From contig JAYWFU010000031.1 of NCBI GenBank assembly GCA_043778625.1, forward strand, positions 28,076 through 92,075: a stretch of 64,000 nucleotides of DNA. The letters are read 5' to 3'. Numbering within the stretch: position 1 is the stretch's first letter; every line of letters starts with the position of its first letter. Below the pieces are notes generated by a model, which was not told where the DNA came from, searched no databases, and saw only the letters and a list, made by a program, of their open reading frames with translations. Positions 8,116 through 17,164 of this stretch are shown here, piece after piece. The DNA comes from JACMRI01 sp043778625. GTDB lineage: Bacteria; Bacteroidota; Bacteroidia; UBA4408. The position numbers were made by a program, and so were the translations under genes.

Positions 8116-9444
8116 TTAATTATTAAACCCTAGTAAGCGCATAATATCATTAATATTACCCAGCAACATTAAGCCTAATAGCATAACCATACCTACTACT
8201 TGTGCATATTCCAAAAACTTTTCGTTAGGCTTACGGCGTGTAATTATTTCGTATAACGTAAACATTACGTGTCCACCATCTAAAGCGGGTATGGGTAGTA
8301 TATTCATTATAGCTAATACTATTGATAAAAATGCGGTAAACCCCCAAAACACTTGCCAGTCCCAGTTGGCCGAAAATGCACTGCCCAACATAATAAATCC
8401 GCCTACTTGTTTGTAGCCTTTTACCTCAGGGTTAAATAATATTTTAAACTGACGAATGTAGTTGCTAAACGTTTGGCCTGCATGGTGGTAACCTGCTGGA
8501 ATACTTGCTAGTAGGGAGTACTCCACTTTTTTTGTTTTAAAATAACTTAACACATTTACTGGTGCAATGCCTAACTTGCCACTTTCGGGTACATTAACTT
8601 TTACATTAACTGCTGCACCGTTACGCAGTACATTAATAGTGGCTACTTTACTTTTGTGCAATTGCAATTGCGCTACTACATTGTTAAAATATTCGGCACC
8701 CACACTATCAACACCCACTATTTTGTCGCCTTTAAGTAATCCCGCTTTTTGCCCCACACTACCAGGTACAAAATCGCCTACTACAAATGGAAAGCGAGGA
8801 ATAATAAATTGGTCTTTACTCTTAATTAATTTGGCTAAGTAAGTGCGTGGTAGGTCTAGTACCATTATTTTACCTTCACGTTCTATTTCTAGCGTGCGTG
8901 CTTGGTTCAGTATCATTTCTTTGGGTATATCAAAGTGGCTTTCAATGGTGTTACCCTCTACTTTTAAAATTTTATCGCCATCTTTCAAACCTATTTCCGC
9001 AGCCAAGCTATCCGCTGCAATACCATAAGTTACGTTAGCCGAAGGTAAAATTTCGTCGCCCCAATAAAATGCAATACCCGCATAAATTAATATGCCCAAT
9101 AGCGCATTAACTGTAACACCGCCAAGCATTATTATTAAGCGTTGCCATGCAGGCTTGCTCCTAAATTCCCACGGTTGAGGTTCTTGTTTTAATTGCTCGG
9201 TATCCATACTTTCGTCTATCATACCTGCAATTTTAACATAACCCCCTAATGGCAACCAACCCATACCGTATTCGGTTTCGCCTTTTTTAATTTTAAAAAT
9301 TGAAAAATAAGGGTCAAAAAACAAGTAAAATTTTTCGATACGGCAACCAAATAGTTTAGCGGGTATAAAATGCCCTAGCTCGTGTAGGGTTACTAATATT
9401 GATAAACTTAATATAAATTGTGCGGCTTTAATAAGTATTTCCAT
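8116..9444 (-). CDS. rseP: Site-2 zinc metalloprotease RseP
   Basis: This is a 442-aa polytopic intramembrane protease. The zinc motif HELGH is at residues 21-25 in the first membrane segment, and the second metal ligand motif NILPIPALDGGH is at 381-392. Two PDZ-like stretches lie between them (about 135-190 and 215-275), each with GLKDGDKIL or GLLKGDKIVG carboxylate loops. That is the classic RseP layout. RseP cleaves membrane-bound anti-sigma factors and leftover signal peptides within the bilayer. No anti-sigma gene is adjacent, so the substrate here is unknown. The start ATG at 9444 places the HELGH at the usual depth. Confidence 0.93.
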   Translation of the reverse strand: MEILIKAAQFILSLSILVTLHELGHFIPAKLFGCRIEKFYLFFDPYFSIFKIKKGETEYGMGWLPLGGYVKIAGMIDESMDTEQLKQEPQPWEFRSKPAWQRLIIMLGGVTVNALLGILIYAGIAFYWGDEILPSANVTYGIAADSLAAEIGLKDGDKILKVEGNTIESHFDIPKEMILNQARTLEIEREGKIMVLDLPRTYLAKLIKSKDQFIIPRFPFVVGDFVPGSVGQKAGLLKGDKIVGVDSVGAEYFNNVVAQLQLHKSKVATINVLRNGAAVNVKVNVPESGKLGIAPVNVLSYFKTKKVEYSLLASIPAGYHHAGQTFSNYIRQFKILFNPEVKGYKQVGGFIMLGSAFSANWDWQVFWGFTAFLSIVLAIMNILPIPALDGGHVMFTLYEIITRRKPNEKFLEYAQVVGMVMLLGLMLLGNINDIMRLLGFNN

Positions 9445-9535
9445 AAGCTGATAGTGGTGTAATTAATGTGTTAAATGTAATGCAGTGCAAAACTAGTAAG
9501 TTTAATTTACAATAGATAATTGATTTTAAAATCGG

Positions 9536-10474
9536 TTACTTAGTATAAGGCGTTAAATCACTGTCTTTTAAATTAATGTGGCTAAATTTCTTTTTAACTA
9601 TCCCGTTGTCTAATGCCATAATTACGGGCACTTCAGGGCCACTTAGCTTTACAAAGTTGTTAGTATTATAGTGCAGGTGTGGTACATCTTCGGCTTTGGT
9701 TTCCGCCCAAAACGGAGCTAAATATTCTTGCTTACCTGTTAGTACCAATAGCATACTCCAGTTTGGGTGTTGGTTGTGCATAATGTGGAGCTTAAAGGCA
9801 GCTATTTTGCAATGTGGGCAAGTAGCGCTTACAAAGGCTACAATATGTTTACCTAGTTTTAATTTATCAATAGTAGGTTGATTGTTGTGTTCCTTATCAC
9901 TAAGTAGCTCCAGCGGTAGCGTGTAGTTGGCTTTGCCTTCGGTGATGTATTGTGCCATGTAAAAATCAGGCGGATTAAGTATAAATGGTAACGCTGCACA
10001 CCCTGCAATACTTACTATCCACACCGCAATGGTATAGCGCCACTGCACCACCACATTCATATACCATAACATGGCGGTAATGCCCATCATTGCTATATTT
10101 TTGAGGATAGATTGTAGCGGTGTCATTTCCAAATAAGTACCAAAACAACCGCAGTTGCCCGTATTGCCGTCTTTTATTAGCGCATACACTAAGTAAAGCG
10201 TAAAAAATAATAACACGCCCATTACAGCTTTTAGCGTAAACTCACGGTGCTTAAATTGTAGTATTAACAGTAATCCTACGCCAAGTTCTAACCCAATAAG
10301 CAGGCGGGCTACAATAGGCGCAGTAAACCAGTTAGCAATACCTACATCAATAAAATTAAGTTCAAAAGGCTCAATAGGGTATAGCTTAACATAGCCCGAA
10401 AATATAAATACTATACCTAATAGTACAGCGGTAATAAAATAAATAATACGTGTAACCGTTGGATTGTGTTCCAT
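9536..10474 (-). CDS. DoxX/MauE-like membrane protein fused to a thioredoxin-like domain
   Basis: The 312-aa protein has four to five membrane segments of the DoxX/MauE type. The sequence GNCGCFG (residues 106-112) is the cysteine motif seen in MauE-like proteins. A further membrane pass near residues 148-168 is followed by a periplasmic thioredoxin-like domain with VSATCPHC (215-222), a CxxC redox site. MauE proteins handle disulfide formation during maturation of partners. The fused thioredoxin domain suggests an electron relay across the membrane to exported proteins, which is inference. No methylamine dehydrogenase genes are nearby. It starts 14 bases after the neighbouring methyltransferase gene ends. 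Confidence 0.82.
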   Translation of the reverse strand: MEHNPTVTRIIYFITAVLLGIVFIFSGYVKLYPIEPFELNFIDVGIANWFTAPIVARLLIGLELGVGLLLILQFKHREFTLKAVMGVLLFFTLYLVYALIKDGNTGNCGCFGTYLEMTPLQSILKNIAMMGITAMLWYMNVVVQWRYTIAVWIVSIAGCAALPFILNPPDFYMAQYITEGKANYTLPLELLSDKEHNNQPTIDKLKLGKHIVAFVSATCPHCKIAAFKLHIMHNQHPNWSMLLVLTGKQEYLAPFWAETKAEDVPHLHYNTNNFVKLSGPEVPVIMALDNGIVKKKFSHINLKDSDLTPYTK

Positions 10475-10488
10475 AATTTAATTAGAAC

Positions 10489-11364
10489 TTAGTAATTACG
10501 AAACCTACCCCACACGCCTAACGGTAACTTTAAATCGGAAGTGCTTTGTAAATACAGCTCGCCAGTTTGCAAGTTTTTACCTGCTTTTTTCTTTAATAAG
10601 TTTTCCAATATAATGCTCGAAAACCCTAACGAATAGGCGTTAAGTATTAAAAAATGTTTAGGTGCAAGTAGTTGCAATACCAACTCAATAAGTTCGGTAA
10701 TGTTGTCTTCCAATATCCATTTTTCGCCATTAGCGCCGTGTCCAAATGCAGGCGGATCTAGTATTATTCCGTTGTAAGTATTGCCACGTTTTACTTCGCG
10801 GCGAGCAAATTTTAGTGCGTCTTCTACCGTCCAGCGTATGTTGTTAAGCCCACTATTTACCATGTTTTCATTGGCCCAATTTACTACTTGCTTAATACTA
10901 TCCACGTGCGTAACATCAGCTCCTGCTGCACAAGCCGCAATACTTGCAGCACCAGTGTAGGCAAATAGGTTAAGAAACTTAGGTTGTGGCACATTAAGGT
11001 CGTTAATGCTATTGGTTATGTAGTCCCAATTTACGGCTTGTTCGGGGAACAAGCCTACGTGCTTAAACGATGTAAGCCCTAGTCTAAACGTAAGTTGCTT
11101 GGCGTTTTTGCTATTGGCAGTGTAATTAATTCGCCATTGGTCGGGGCAATTTTTTAGCTTGCGCCACGTGCCCTGCGAACTCGATTTTGCCTCAAACTTT
11201 AAGTGTGCCTTACGTTCCCATTCCGCTTTAGATAATTGCGCATTCCACACGGCTTGTGGCTCGGGGCGTATTGTTATGTAGTTGCCCCAGCGTTCGAGTT
11301 TTTCAAAATTGCCACAGTCTATTAATTCGTAATCGGTAAAGTTTTGAGGGCAGAGTAATTGCAT
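10489..11364 (-). CDS. Class I SAM-dependent methyltransferase, RlmI/RlmK-like
   Basis: This 291-aa protein has the Rossmann core of the 23S rRNA m5C/m7G methyltransferase group. Motif I is FLNLFAYTGAASIAA (about residues 136-150), the acidic strand ends in THVDS, and motif IV is GIILDPPAFGHG (from about 200). The DPPAFG block is typical of RlmI/RlmK-like enzymes, so rRNA is the likely substrate. The N-terminal PUA domain of RlmI is absent; instead there is a short domain with GNFEKLERWG. Exact target base is not decidable. It is co-directional with the MauE-like gene downstream and separated from the PorV-like gene by 43 bases. Confidence 0.83.
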   Translation of the reverse strand: MQLLCPQNFTDYELIDCGNFEKLERWGNYITIRPEPQAVWNAQLSKAEWERKAHLKFEAKSSSQGTWRKLKNCPDQWRINYTANSKNAKQLTFRLGLTSFKHVGLFPEQAVNWDYITNSINDLNVPQPKFLNLFAYTGAASIAACAAGADVTHVDSIKQVVNWANENMVNSGLNNIRWTVEDALKFARREVKRGNTYNGIILDPPAFGHGANGEKWILEDNITELIELVLQLLAPKHFLILNAYSLGFSSIILENLLKKKAGKNLQTGELYLQSTSDLKLPLGVWGRFRNY

Positions 11365-11407
11365 AAATAATATTGAGAAAAAAATAATTTAAAAAAAATA
11401 GGTGTGC

Positions 11408-12499
11408 CTAGCCTTGTTTTTTGCGTGTTTTGTTAATATCAAATTTTAACGAAAACACATTAGAGTAAATGGCGGTAGATGAATTGCCGATGTCAGTAAA
11501 AGCATAATCAATACATATACTCCTAAACTTTAACCCCAAACCTACATTAGGCTGAAAGGTAGTTATACTACGTTGCAAAATATCTTTTTGTTGCGTTATG
11601 TTGCCCGCTCCTGCTCGTATATACACCAAATTATATACATTAAGTTCGAGGCCTGCGTGGGGGTCAATACTTATGCCGTTGGTTTTAATGGGTACGTTAC
11701 GCTTACCATCGGTGGTAATATCAGCATTTACTTCAGCCAACAAATTAAAATTTTTGTGTAGTTTGATGTTACGCGCCGCTCCTAACAAAAAACGAGGTAA
11801 AGTTATCTCGCCTGAATTGGTAGGTATTTCGTTACCTGTACGCTTAAATGCTTCTATTGTTTTTTCATCTAACGTAATATTCCAAGCATTAAATGTGGTA
11901 GTAATATCGCGTGCCGTAACGCCAAATTGCCACTGCTTGCGCTTATATTGCACCCCTGCATCAATACCAAAACCCCAACTATTAGCAAACTTGCCAATAA
12001 CTCGGCGCACTACTTTGGCTGTGCCCCCCACGGTTAAACCAGGTATTTTAAGTGTGCGTGCATACGATCCCATAAATGCATAATCAGCCGCCGAAAACGA
12101 ACTAATTCTATTATAATCAATATTGCCATTAGCATCAATTAATTCGGTAGTGTTGGGTATATTATCTACCCCAAAACGAACTACTGACAGGGCAACAATA
12201 CTGTTGCTATCAATACGTTTGGCTAGTGCGCCGTAGTCGTATTTGGCTATACCTGCAAAGTATTCGGCGTGCATTAAGGCTAGTTGTGGAGTAGTACTTA
12301 CACCACTTAACCCAGCTGGGTTCCAGTAACCGCTTGTAACGTCGTTTACACTAGCTACTTGGCTACCGCTCATACCAAGGGCTCTGGCACCAACGCCTAT
12401 TTGCAAAAATTCGTTACTGTACTTAGGAGCTTGCGCTAATGCCCTGTTGCTTACTAATGCGCACAGTGCTATAAAAAGTAGATGAAATAGTGGTTTCAT
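11408..12499 (-). CDS. PorV/PorQ family outer-membrane protein
   Basis: The 363-aa protein has a signal peptide (ending near NRALAQ). The family signature follows: EFLQIGVGARALGMSGSQVASVNDVTSGYWNPAGL, then LALMHAEYFAGIAKYDY. The rest alternates short hydrophobic beta strands and ends in a membrane-strand-like FSLKFDI before a basic tail. PorV and PorQ are FadL-like outer-membrane barrels that work in type IX secretion, PorV as a shuttle for cargo. Three T9SS cargo-like proteins are elsewhere in this window, so the system is probably active in the organism. Whether this copy is the true PorV or one of the paralogues common in Bacteroidota cannot be told. Confidence 0.83.
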   Translation of the reverse strand: MKPLFHLLFIALCALVSNRALAQAPKYSNEFLQIGVGARALGMSGSQVASVNDVTSGYWNPAGLSGVSTTPQLALMHAEYFAGIAKYDYGALAKRIDSNSIVALSVVRFGVDNIPNTTELIDANGNIDYNRISSFSAADYAFMGSYARTLKIPGLTVGGTAKVVRRVIGKFANSWGFGIDAGVQYKRKQWQFGVTARDITTTFNAWNITLDEKTIEAFKRTGNEIPTNSGEITLPRFLLGAARNIKLHKNFNLLAEVNADITTDGKRNVPIKTNGISIDPHAGLELNVYNLVYIRAGAGNITQQKDILQRSITTFQPNVGLGLKFRSICIDYAFTDIGNSSTAIYSNVFSLKFDINKTRKKQG

Positions 12500-12607
12500 T
12501 AAAATAATTAAAAAAATAGTTAGACAATAGTTTTTAAACTATTATGCTAACACGAAAATAGGTTTTTTATTACAAAATGGCGTAATTATTAAATGTGGAG
12601 CTAGGTA

Positions 12608-13471
12608 CTAAATTTTTGTTGCCACTACAAAGCGGTGCTTTTGGTGCAGGTCGTTAATTATTTGTACGTTGCCAAAACCTAATTGCACAAATAGTTGTGC
12701 CGTTGCTTCACCAAGGGTTTCATTAATTTCAACGGCTACTAACCCTTGTGGTTTTAAGGTATTATGCGCCATGCTGGCTATGACTTTGTAAAATAGTAAT
12801 GGGTTGCTGTTAGGCACAAACAGTGCGCTGTGTGGCTCATAACTAAGCACGTTAGTGTGCATGGTTTGTTTTTCGGACTCTAACACATAAGGGGGGTTGC
12901 TTACCACTACGTCGTACATTGGCCACGTGTGTTGTTGCCATTGCAATATGTCGGATTGTAATAGTGTTACTTCGCAATTATTTGCAGTGGCGTTATGTTG
13001 CGCCACTAACAAAGCTTGCGCACTTATGTCGCATAGGGTAACTGTACTGTTGGATAATTCGTGCTTAATACTAATGCCTATGCAACCTGTGCCTGTGCCT
13101 ATGTCAATAATGTTGAGAGAATTAGTTTTATTTGAGTATTTATTTAAGATATAGGCCACTAACTCCTCAGTTTCGGGTCTTGGGATTAAAGTGTGTTGGT
13201 TTACGTTAAATTTTAAATCAAAAAACCATTCATAACCAATTATGTATTGTAGCGGTGTGTGCATTAATAGCTTTGCTATGGCTGCATTATAGCTATTAAT
13301 TTGGCTTTCAGTTACACGGTAATTAGGTTCAGTTAATTGTTGAGTTTTGGTAAGCTGCGTAATGTACGTAGTAAGTGGCATAAATAACTGTACAAGCTCA
13401 GCGGGTGAGTAATTTGCGCTTAACTGTGTTACAAAATAGTTACGTAGTGTGCTTAGGTTATTGTTGTGCAT
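12608..13471 (-). CDS. prmC: Release factor glutamine methyltransferase PrmC
   Basis: The 287-aa enzyme methylates the GGQ glutamine of peptide chain release factors. It shows the PrmC N-terminal helical domain, the linker motif TLIPRPETEELV (residues 94-105), SAM motif I IIDIGTGTGCIG (121-132) and the catalytic SNPPYV (191-196). The length is normal for the family. The start ATG at 13471 gives MHNNNLSTLRNYF. A degraded copy of this 5' end lies about 900 bases upstream at 14348-14406 in the same orientation, so a partial duplication took place here. No release factor gene is adjacent. Confidence 0.93.
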   Translation of the reverse strand: MHNNNLSTLRNYFVTQLSANYSPAELVQLFMPLTTYITQLTKTQQLTEPNYRVTESQINSYNAAIAKLLMHTPLQYIIGYEWFFDLKFNVNQHTLIPRPETEELVAYILNKYSNKTNSLNIIDIGTGTGCIGISIKHELSNSTVTLCDISAQALLVAQHNATANNCEVTLLQSDILQWQQHTWPMYDVVVSNPPYVLESEKQTMHTNVLSYEPHSALFVPNSNPLLFYKVIASMAHNTLKPQGLVAVEINETLGEATAQLFVQLGFGNVQIINDLHQKHRFVVATKI

Positions 13472-13649
13472 TGGGTGAAATGTCTAGTACAGAATATATA
13501 GTGCAATTATAATAAACATTATCTCAAATTGTTACAAAACACGTGTATAGCAATTGATTCCACAGCGTATTCAAACTATTCTATATTAATTAAAATAAAA
13601 ACCGTTTAACTTAGTTATAGTAGGTGTACTAACCCTAAAACTACACCTC

Positions 13650-14243
13650 ATGTTAAACAAAAACAAACTTCCGTTATTAATAATTATTGTAATGTGTGTA
13701 GAGTTAATGATATACCTATGGGCTGTTGGCACTACCGAAACAAGTGTAGTTTTTGATAAATGTGCGCGAAATTCGGGAAGGGTATCTTCATTTTTTAATG
13801 TAGCTATATTAGGAATGATTGGTTTTTATGGGCTTAAAAATTGTTATACTAATACTACTAAAAAAGATGCCTTGGCTGTTTTAATTACTTTATTTGCCGT
13901 TAATCATTTAATTCATTTTTTTTATGTGTATCAAAATTTTATGCATCACGCACATCTATTAATTGTTTGGGATAATAAGCACGGCTTTGTTACCTTTATT
14001 GGTATAGTAACTATTCCTATAGTAGTGTGGCGTGTTAAACAATTAAATGGCCTACTGTATTTTACTATTATTGCACACCTATTTAACGTTAGTTATTTTA
14101 TTATAAAAACATTTCACTCCAAAATAAAACCTGAGCACCCTGCCTATCACAATCAATTAGGTATTGTAGTTACAAGTGCCGCACTTATGTATGTTTTATA
14201 CGGCATTATTAAGCATCACAATAAATTAAGTACAACTCGTTAA
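13650..14243 (+). CDS. Multi-pass membrane protein of unknown function
   Basis: This 197-aa protein has about six predicted membrane spans: residues near 8-25, 48-62, 74-94, 112-126, 134-150 and 170-187. Histidines cluster in NHLIHFFYVYQNFMHHAH, the third to fourth span region, and could bind metal or haem, though this is speculative. No family was recognised. It is the only plus-strand gene in this stretch. It sits between prmC and the degraded prmC fragment, and may have arrived with the rearrangement that made that fragment. Confidence 0.6.
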   Translation: MLNKNKLPLLIIIVMCVELMIYLWAVGTTETSVVFDKCARNSGRVSSFFNVAILGMIGFYGLKNCYTNTTKKDALAVLITLFAVNHLIHFFYVYQNFMHHAHLLIVWDNKHGFVTFIGIVTIPIVVWRVKQLNGLLYFTIIAHLFNVSYFIIKTFHSKIKPEHPAYHNQLGIVVTSAALMYVLYGIIKHHNKLSTTR

Positions 14244-14347
14244 TGCATACATCAATTATTCGTAGCTTTTGTTATACACAATTATTTAATTGTGTTAGAG
14301 CTATAGTAGCCCTGTGCCAAACGTGGCAACAATTACCTAATTACTAT

Positions 14348-14406
14348 GCGCTAAGCTATATTATAAAATAATTACGAAGAATACTTAAGTTATTGTTGTG
14401 CATTGG
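14348..14406 (-). pseudogene. Decayed fragment of the prmC 5' end
   Basis: Read on the minus strand, this 59-base stretch aligns with the first 59 bases around the prmC start (13413-13471 plus three upstream), matching at about 48 positions by eye. It translates as MHNNNLSILRNYFII, then an amber stop, LSA and more stops, against MHNNNLSTLRNYFVTQLSAN in prmC. Similarity fades towards 14300. It is the relic of a duplicated gene start, now non-coding. Its ATG lies at 14403, just downstream of the 134-aa gene that ends at 14409. Confidence 0.78.
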
Positions 14407-14408
14407 TC

Positions 14409-14813
14409 CTACATTACCAATATTCCATCCAATCCCAATACCTCAATAAACTCAAATTTATCAACGTTAATAGTATTTGGAGCAAAAACAAATTTTTTAT
14501 CGTACACGTTTCCGTTGTGATAAAAACTTGCCCAATACTCGTTACTTATTGCAAATACATCTTCTATAATAGGTTCAATTTTTACTGCCGTACGGCCGTG
14601 CACTGTATTTAAAAAATGACGTAGTGTAGCCGTTTTTTTATCTTCGCCATTAATTGTTCCGTAGCCTGATGTAGATACTAAAACGCCATCCACAGGCTCG
14701 TATTTAAAATTTACAAAGTAAGCGTTCCATTCTTCAGCCAGTTCTTCGTTAATTTCTTTTGTAATGGCTATTCCTATGTGTTCTACATTTAATTGTGGTA
14801 TGTCTTTAAGCAT
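14409..14813 (-). CDS. Conserved Bacteroidota protein of unknown function
   Basis: The 134-aa protein matches a small family seen across Bacteroidota, recognisable by LKDIPQLNVEHIGIAI at the start, LVSTSGYG in the middle and VEDVF/NEYWASFY then DKKFVFAP near the end. Homologues are often annotated only as hypothetical or wrongly as a tRNA synthetase subunit. It looks like a small soluble alpha/beta protein with no signal peptide or membrane segment. No reaction can be assigned. It stands alone on the minus strand with about 175 bases before the next upstream gene. Confidence 0.72.
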   Translation of the reverse strand: MLKDIPQLNVEHIGIAITKEINEELAEEWNAYFVNFKYEPVDGVLVSTSGYGTINGEDKKTATLRHFLNTVHGRTAVKIEPIIEDVFAISNEYWASFYHNGNVYDKKFVFAPNTINVDKFEFIEVLGLDGILVM

Positions 14814-14989
14814 AATAAGTGTTGAGCGTATTTTTTTGTAAAAATAATATTTTATTTAATTTTTTTTTGAGTGCTAGAATTAATATTGTTACTTAATTTT
14901 AAAATAGTAACCCAGTGTATTCTTAATTATTGTTGTTTATTTTTTATTAAAAAAGCAACTTCAACAAATAACAGCATAAAATTTTCGCA

Positions 14990-16447
14990 TCAGTCTGCGT
15001 TAAGGTGCTTGCTCCGTCCTCGGGGTTCATTTACTTCTTTGAGTATAATTTCCGAATGTAGTAAATGTGCAGCCGTGGCCGAATCATTTACTTTGGAGGC
15101 AGAGCGGGCAAGTATTTCCAACTCAAATTCGGTGAGTACACTTTTACGCACACCAACGTCCCTCCATTCGGATTGGGAATTATCCTCTTTAGTAATTGCT
15201 CGTGCCAACGCTAGCGCATCTAGCAAGGCTTGATTTGCTCCCTGTCCTTTAAAGGGACTCATAGGGTGGGCGGCATCGCCAATGAGTGTAACTGCCCCTG
15301 CATTAGCTAATAATTGTGGGTCGAGTAATGCCCTGTCGTATACTGGGTAGCCCGAAATTTCAGTTTCAGCCGTAGCGGCCAAAATTTGTGGTATAGGGTC
15401 GTGCCATTGTAACCTGCGGATTGCCTCCGCTTTAAGGGCTTTAGTTCCTTGCGCACTCAATGCCTTAGCTTCTTCTTCGACCATAGGGAAGCTAAGTTGC
15501 CACATTATGGAATTAGTTGCATAAGGCATAAGGTAAATGCGTTCGTTGCCGTTAGAGGTTTGAAATACGGTGGCAGAATCCAACAACGAATGCTCAAACT
15601 CGTGTAAGTTAGCCAAGGGGCAAATGCCCAAAATAACAATACAATTGAGGTAACGCAAAGGTGTAGCCTCGTCAGTAATTAATAACTTACGTACCGCGCT
15701 TCTAATACCGTCGGCTCCTACTAAAATATCTGCCTTGGCATGTTGAGTTTCGCCATTTAATTTAAACGTTAAATCAACGCCTCCACCATCGTTATTTTTA
15801 AAATTTATTAGTTGATGCCCCCACTGTACGGCGTTATGTCCGCCCAGTTGTTCTAGTAATGCTAAGCGCAATGCTTGGCGGGCAATGTGTACGTTGCGGC
15901 GTTTATTAGACGATTGATTAATAGGTTGATTTAATTTGCGTACGCCCCATTCGCCAATTATTTTTCCTTCAATAGTATGTACTACGTGCCGTGTGGAGAA
16001 TACTCCTTGTTGTAACGCAAATATACCAAAGCCTTCAATGGCTTTGCTGGCTTGTTGCAACGTGAGACCATAGCCTTGAGAGCGGTCGTTAAAACCATTA
16101 TCACGTTCGTATAACGTAAACGGAATACCACGGTGCAAGCATGCCACCGCTAGTGCCACGCCACCAATGCCACCACCCACAATAGTTACGTGCGGGTAGT
16201 GTTGGGTATTAATTACCGCAGGTGTAACGCTACGCATAAGCCCATTGCCGTTGCATAGCAAGCATTTGTACAAATGTTCTTTAGCAGGAGTTATTAGTGG
16301 CTCTTGGTGCGGAGTTTGGTTTAACTTATTTAATTCAGCTAGTTTTTCGAGCCGTATTTTTTTGCGGGTTCTCTTGGGTGCTTTGCCTTGCCCTGCACAG
16401 TCGGGGCAGGGTGTAAAATAAGTTTGTTGATGTGCGGTTATCTCCAT
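14990..16447 (-). CDS. FAD-dependent monooxygenase with N-terminal DnaJ-type zinc motifs
   Basis: The 485-aa protein has two parts. The first 80 residues carry CPDCAGQG (14-21) and CLLCNGNG (62-69), two exact CxxCxGxG motifs like those in the zinc domain of DnaJ. From residue 87 on it is a PHBH-type flavoprotein. The dinucleotide fold VTIVGGGIGGVAL is at 87-99, ADILVGADGIRS at 239-250 and the flavin-binding LIGDAAHPMSPFKGQGANQAL at 388-408. Such enzymes hydroxylate aromatic or related rings with NAD(P)H and oxygen. The substrate is unknown. The zinc motif fusion is unusual for a monooxygenase and may mediate protein binding or membrane-free scaffolding. Confidence 0.85.
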   Translation of the reverse strand: MEITAHQQTYFTPCPDCAGQGKAPKRTRKKIRLEKLAELNKLNQTPHQEPLITPAKEHLYKCLLCNGNGLMRSVTPAVINTQHYPHVTIVGGGIGGVALAVACLHRGIPFTLYERDNGFNDRSQGYGLTLQQASKAIEGFGIFALQQGVFSTRHVVHTIEGKIIGEWGVRKLNQPINQSSNKRRNVHIARQALRLALLEQLGGHNAVQWGHQLINFKNNDGGGVDLTFKLNGETQHAKADILVGADGIRSAVRKLLITDEATPLRYLNCIVILGICPLANLHEFEHSLLDSATVFQTSNGNERIYLMPYATNSIMWQLSFPMVEEEAKALSAQGTKALKAEAIRRLQWHDPIPQILAATAETEISGYPVYDRALLDPQLLANAGAVTLIGDAAHPMSPFKGQGANQALLDALALARAITKEDNSQSEWRDVGVRKSVLTEFELEILARSASKVNDSATAAHLLHSEIILKEVNEPRGRSKHLNAD

Positions 16448-16461
16448 TTTTTAATGTTCCC

Positions 16462-17031
16462 CTAAATTACATAAGGCGGGCGATTACTTTTAAAATTATT
16501 TTTAATTTCAGTGATCATGTATTCAGGGTATTCAAACACTAATTTATTCTCAAAACGGATTACGTGTATTCCAACGGAATTTAAAAACAAGGTGCGTTCC
16601 CCATCATGTAATTGTGCTTGTGGGGTGTTGTGTATTTCGCCATCAAGTTCTATGGCTAATTGTTCTGCTGGGCAATAAAAATCGAGGATATAATTGCCTA
16701 CGCTGTGTTGGCGGCGGAATTTACGCCCATCTACTTGTGAGTTTTGTAACAGTGTCCATAATTTAGCCTCGGCTGGAGTTGAGTTGTTGCGTAGTGTGCG
16801 GCGGAAGGTTTTGAGATAGGGGAGGTTGTTGAGTTTTGTATTAACTGGAGTATCTTGGGGGAGAGTTTTACTTTCTAGCGGGAGAATTTTACCACCCCGC
16901 CCTGCGGGCACCCCTCCTAAAATAGGAGGGGAACTCTGGGTGTGATTATCTAACGGGAATGACGGGGTGGCACTGTTGAATGTGCTATTTTCTTTACTTC
17001 TATTATTTTCGTCGTCTGTATTTTGTACCAT
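16462..17031 (-). CDS. DUF559 endonuclease-like protein (Vsr/restriction-like fold)
   Basis: The 189-aa ORF ends in a DUF559 domain: RRTLRNNSTPAEAKLWTLL (from about residue 77), KFRRQHSVGNYILDFYCP and LAIELDGEIH with the PD-(D/E)xK-like pair (D and E in DFYCP...ELDGE), then RFENKLVFEYPE. These are small nucleases related to Vsr repair enzymes, of unclear biological role. About 75 residues before the domain are low-complexity. Residues about 33-50 are the translation of a GC-rich repeat (16892-16932) whose inverted second copy lies at 17165-17207. No internal ATG exists, so the true start may be non-ATG near the domain, or the repeat may really be translated. Confidence 0.75.
   Translation of the reverse strand: MVQNTDDENNRSKENSTFNSATPSFPLDNHTQSSPPILGGVPAGRGGKILPLESKTLPQDTPVNTKLNNLPYLKTFRRTLRNNSTPAEAKLWTLLQNSQVDGRKFRRQHSVGNYILDFYCPAEQLAIELDGEIHNTPQAQLHDGERTLFLNSVGIHVIRFENKLVFEYPEYMITEIKNNFKSNRPPYVI
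16892..16932 (-). repeat. GC-rich palindromic repeat, copy inside the DUF559 ORF
   Basis: A 41-base block that is far more GC-rich than its surroundings. On the minus strand it reads CCCCTCC, a short AT spacer, GGAGGGG, then TGCCCGCAGGGCGGGGTGG. It contains two overlapping hairpins: CCCCTCC with GGAGGGG, and CCCGC with GCGGG. A near-identical copy in the opposite orientation is at 17165-17207. This kind of repeat is common near DUF559 genes in Bacteroidota. Here it is within the reading frame and codes for SPPILGGVPAGRGG. Confidence 0.8.
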
Positions 17032-17164
17032 TACCCCTGAAATTTTATTACTGAATTTTAACCTTAGGTTTAATCTTGATGTTTACTCTTTTAATTTACT
17101 ACTTATACTTTTGCTCCCTAATTTTTACGCTTAGTATTTACGATATTATATTTACGCTTTGTAC

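Noticed and set aside
12608..13471. prmC as a fused or longer gene with the upstream relic
   Set aside because: The relic has multiple stop codons and a gene on the other strand lies between, so it is not part of the same reading frame.
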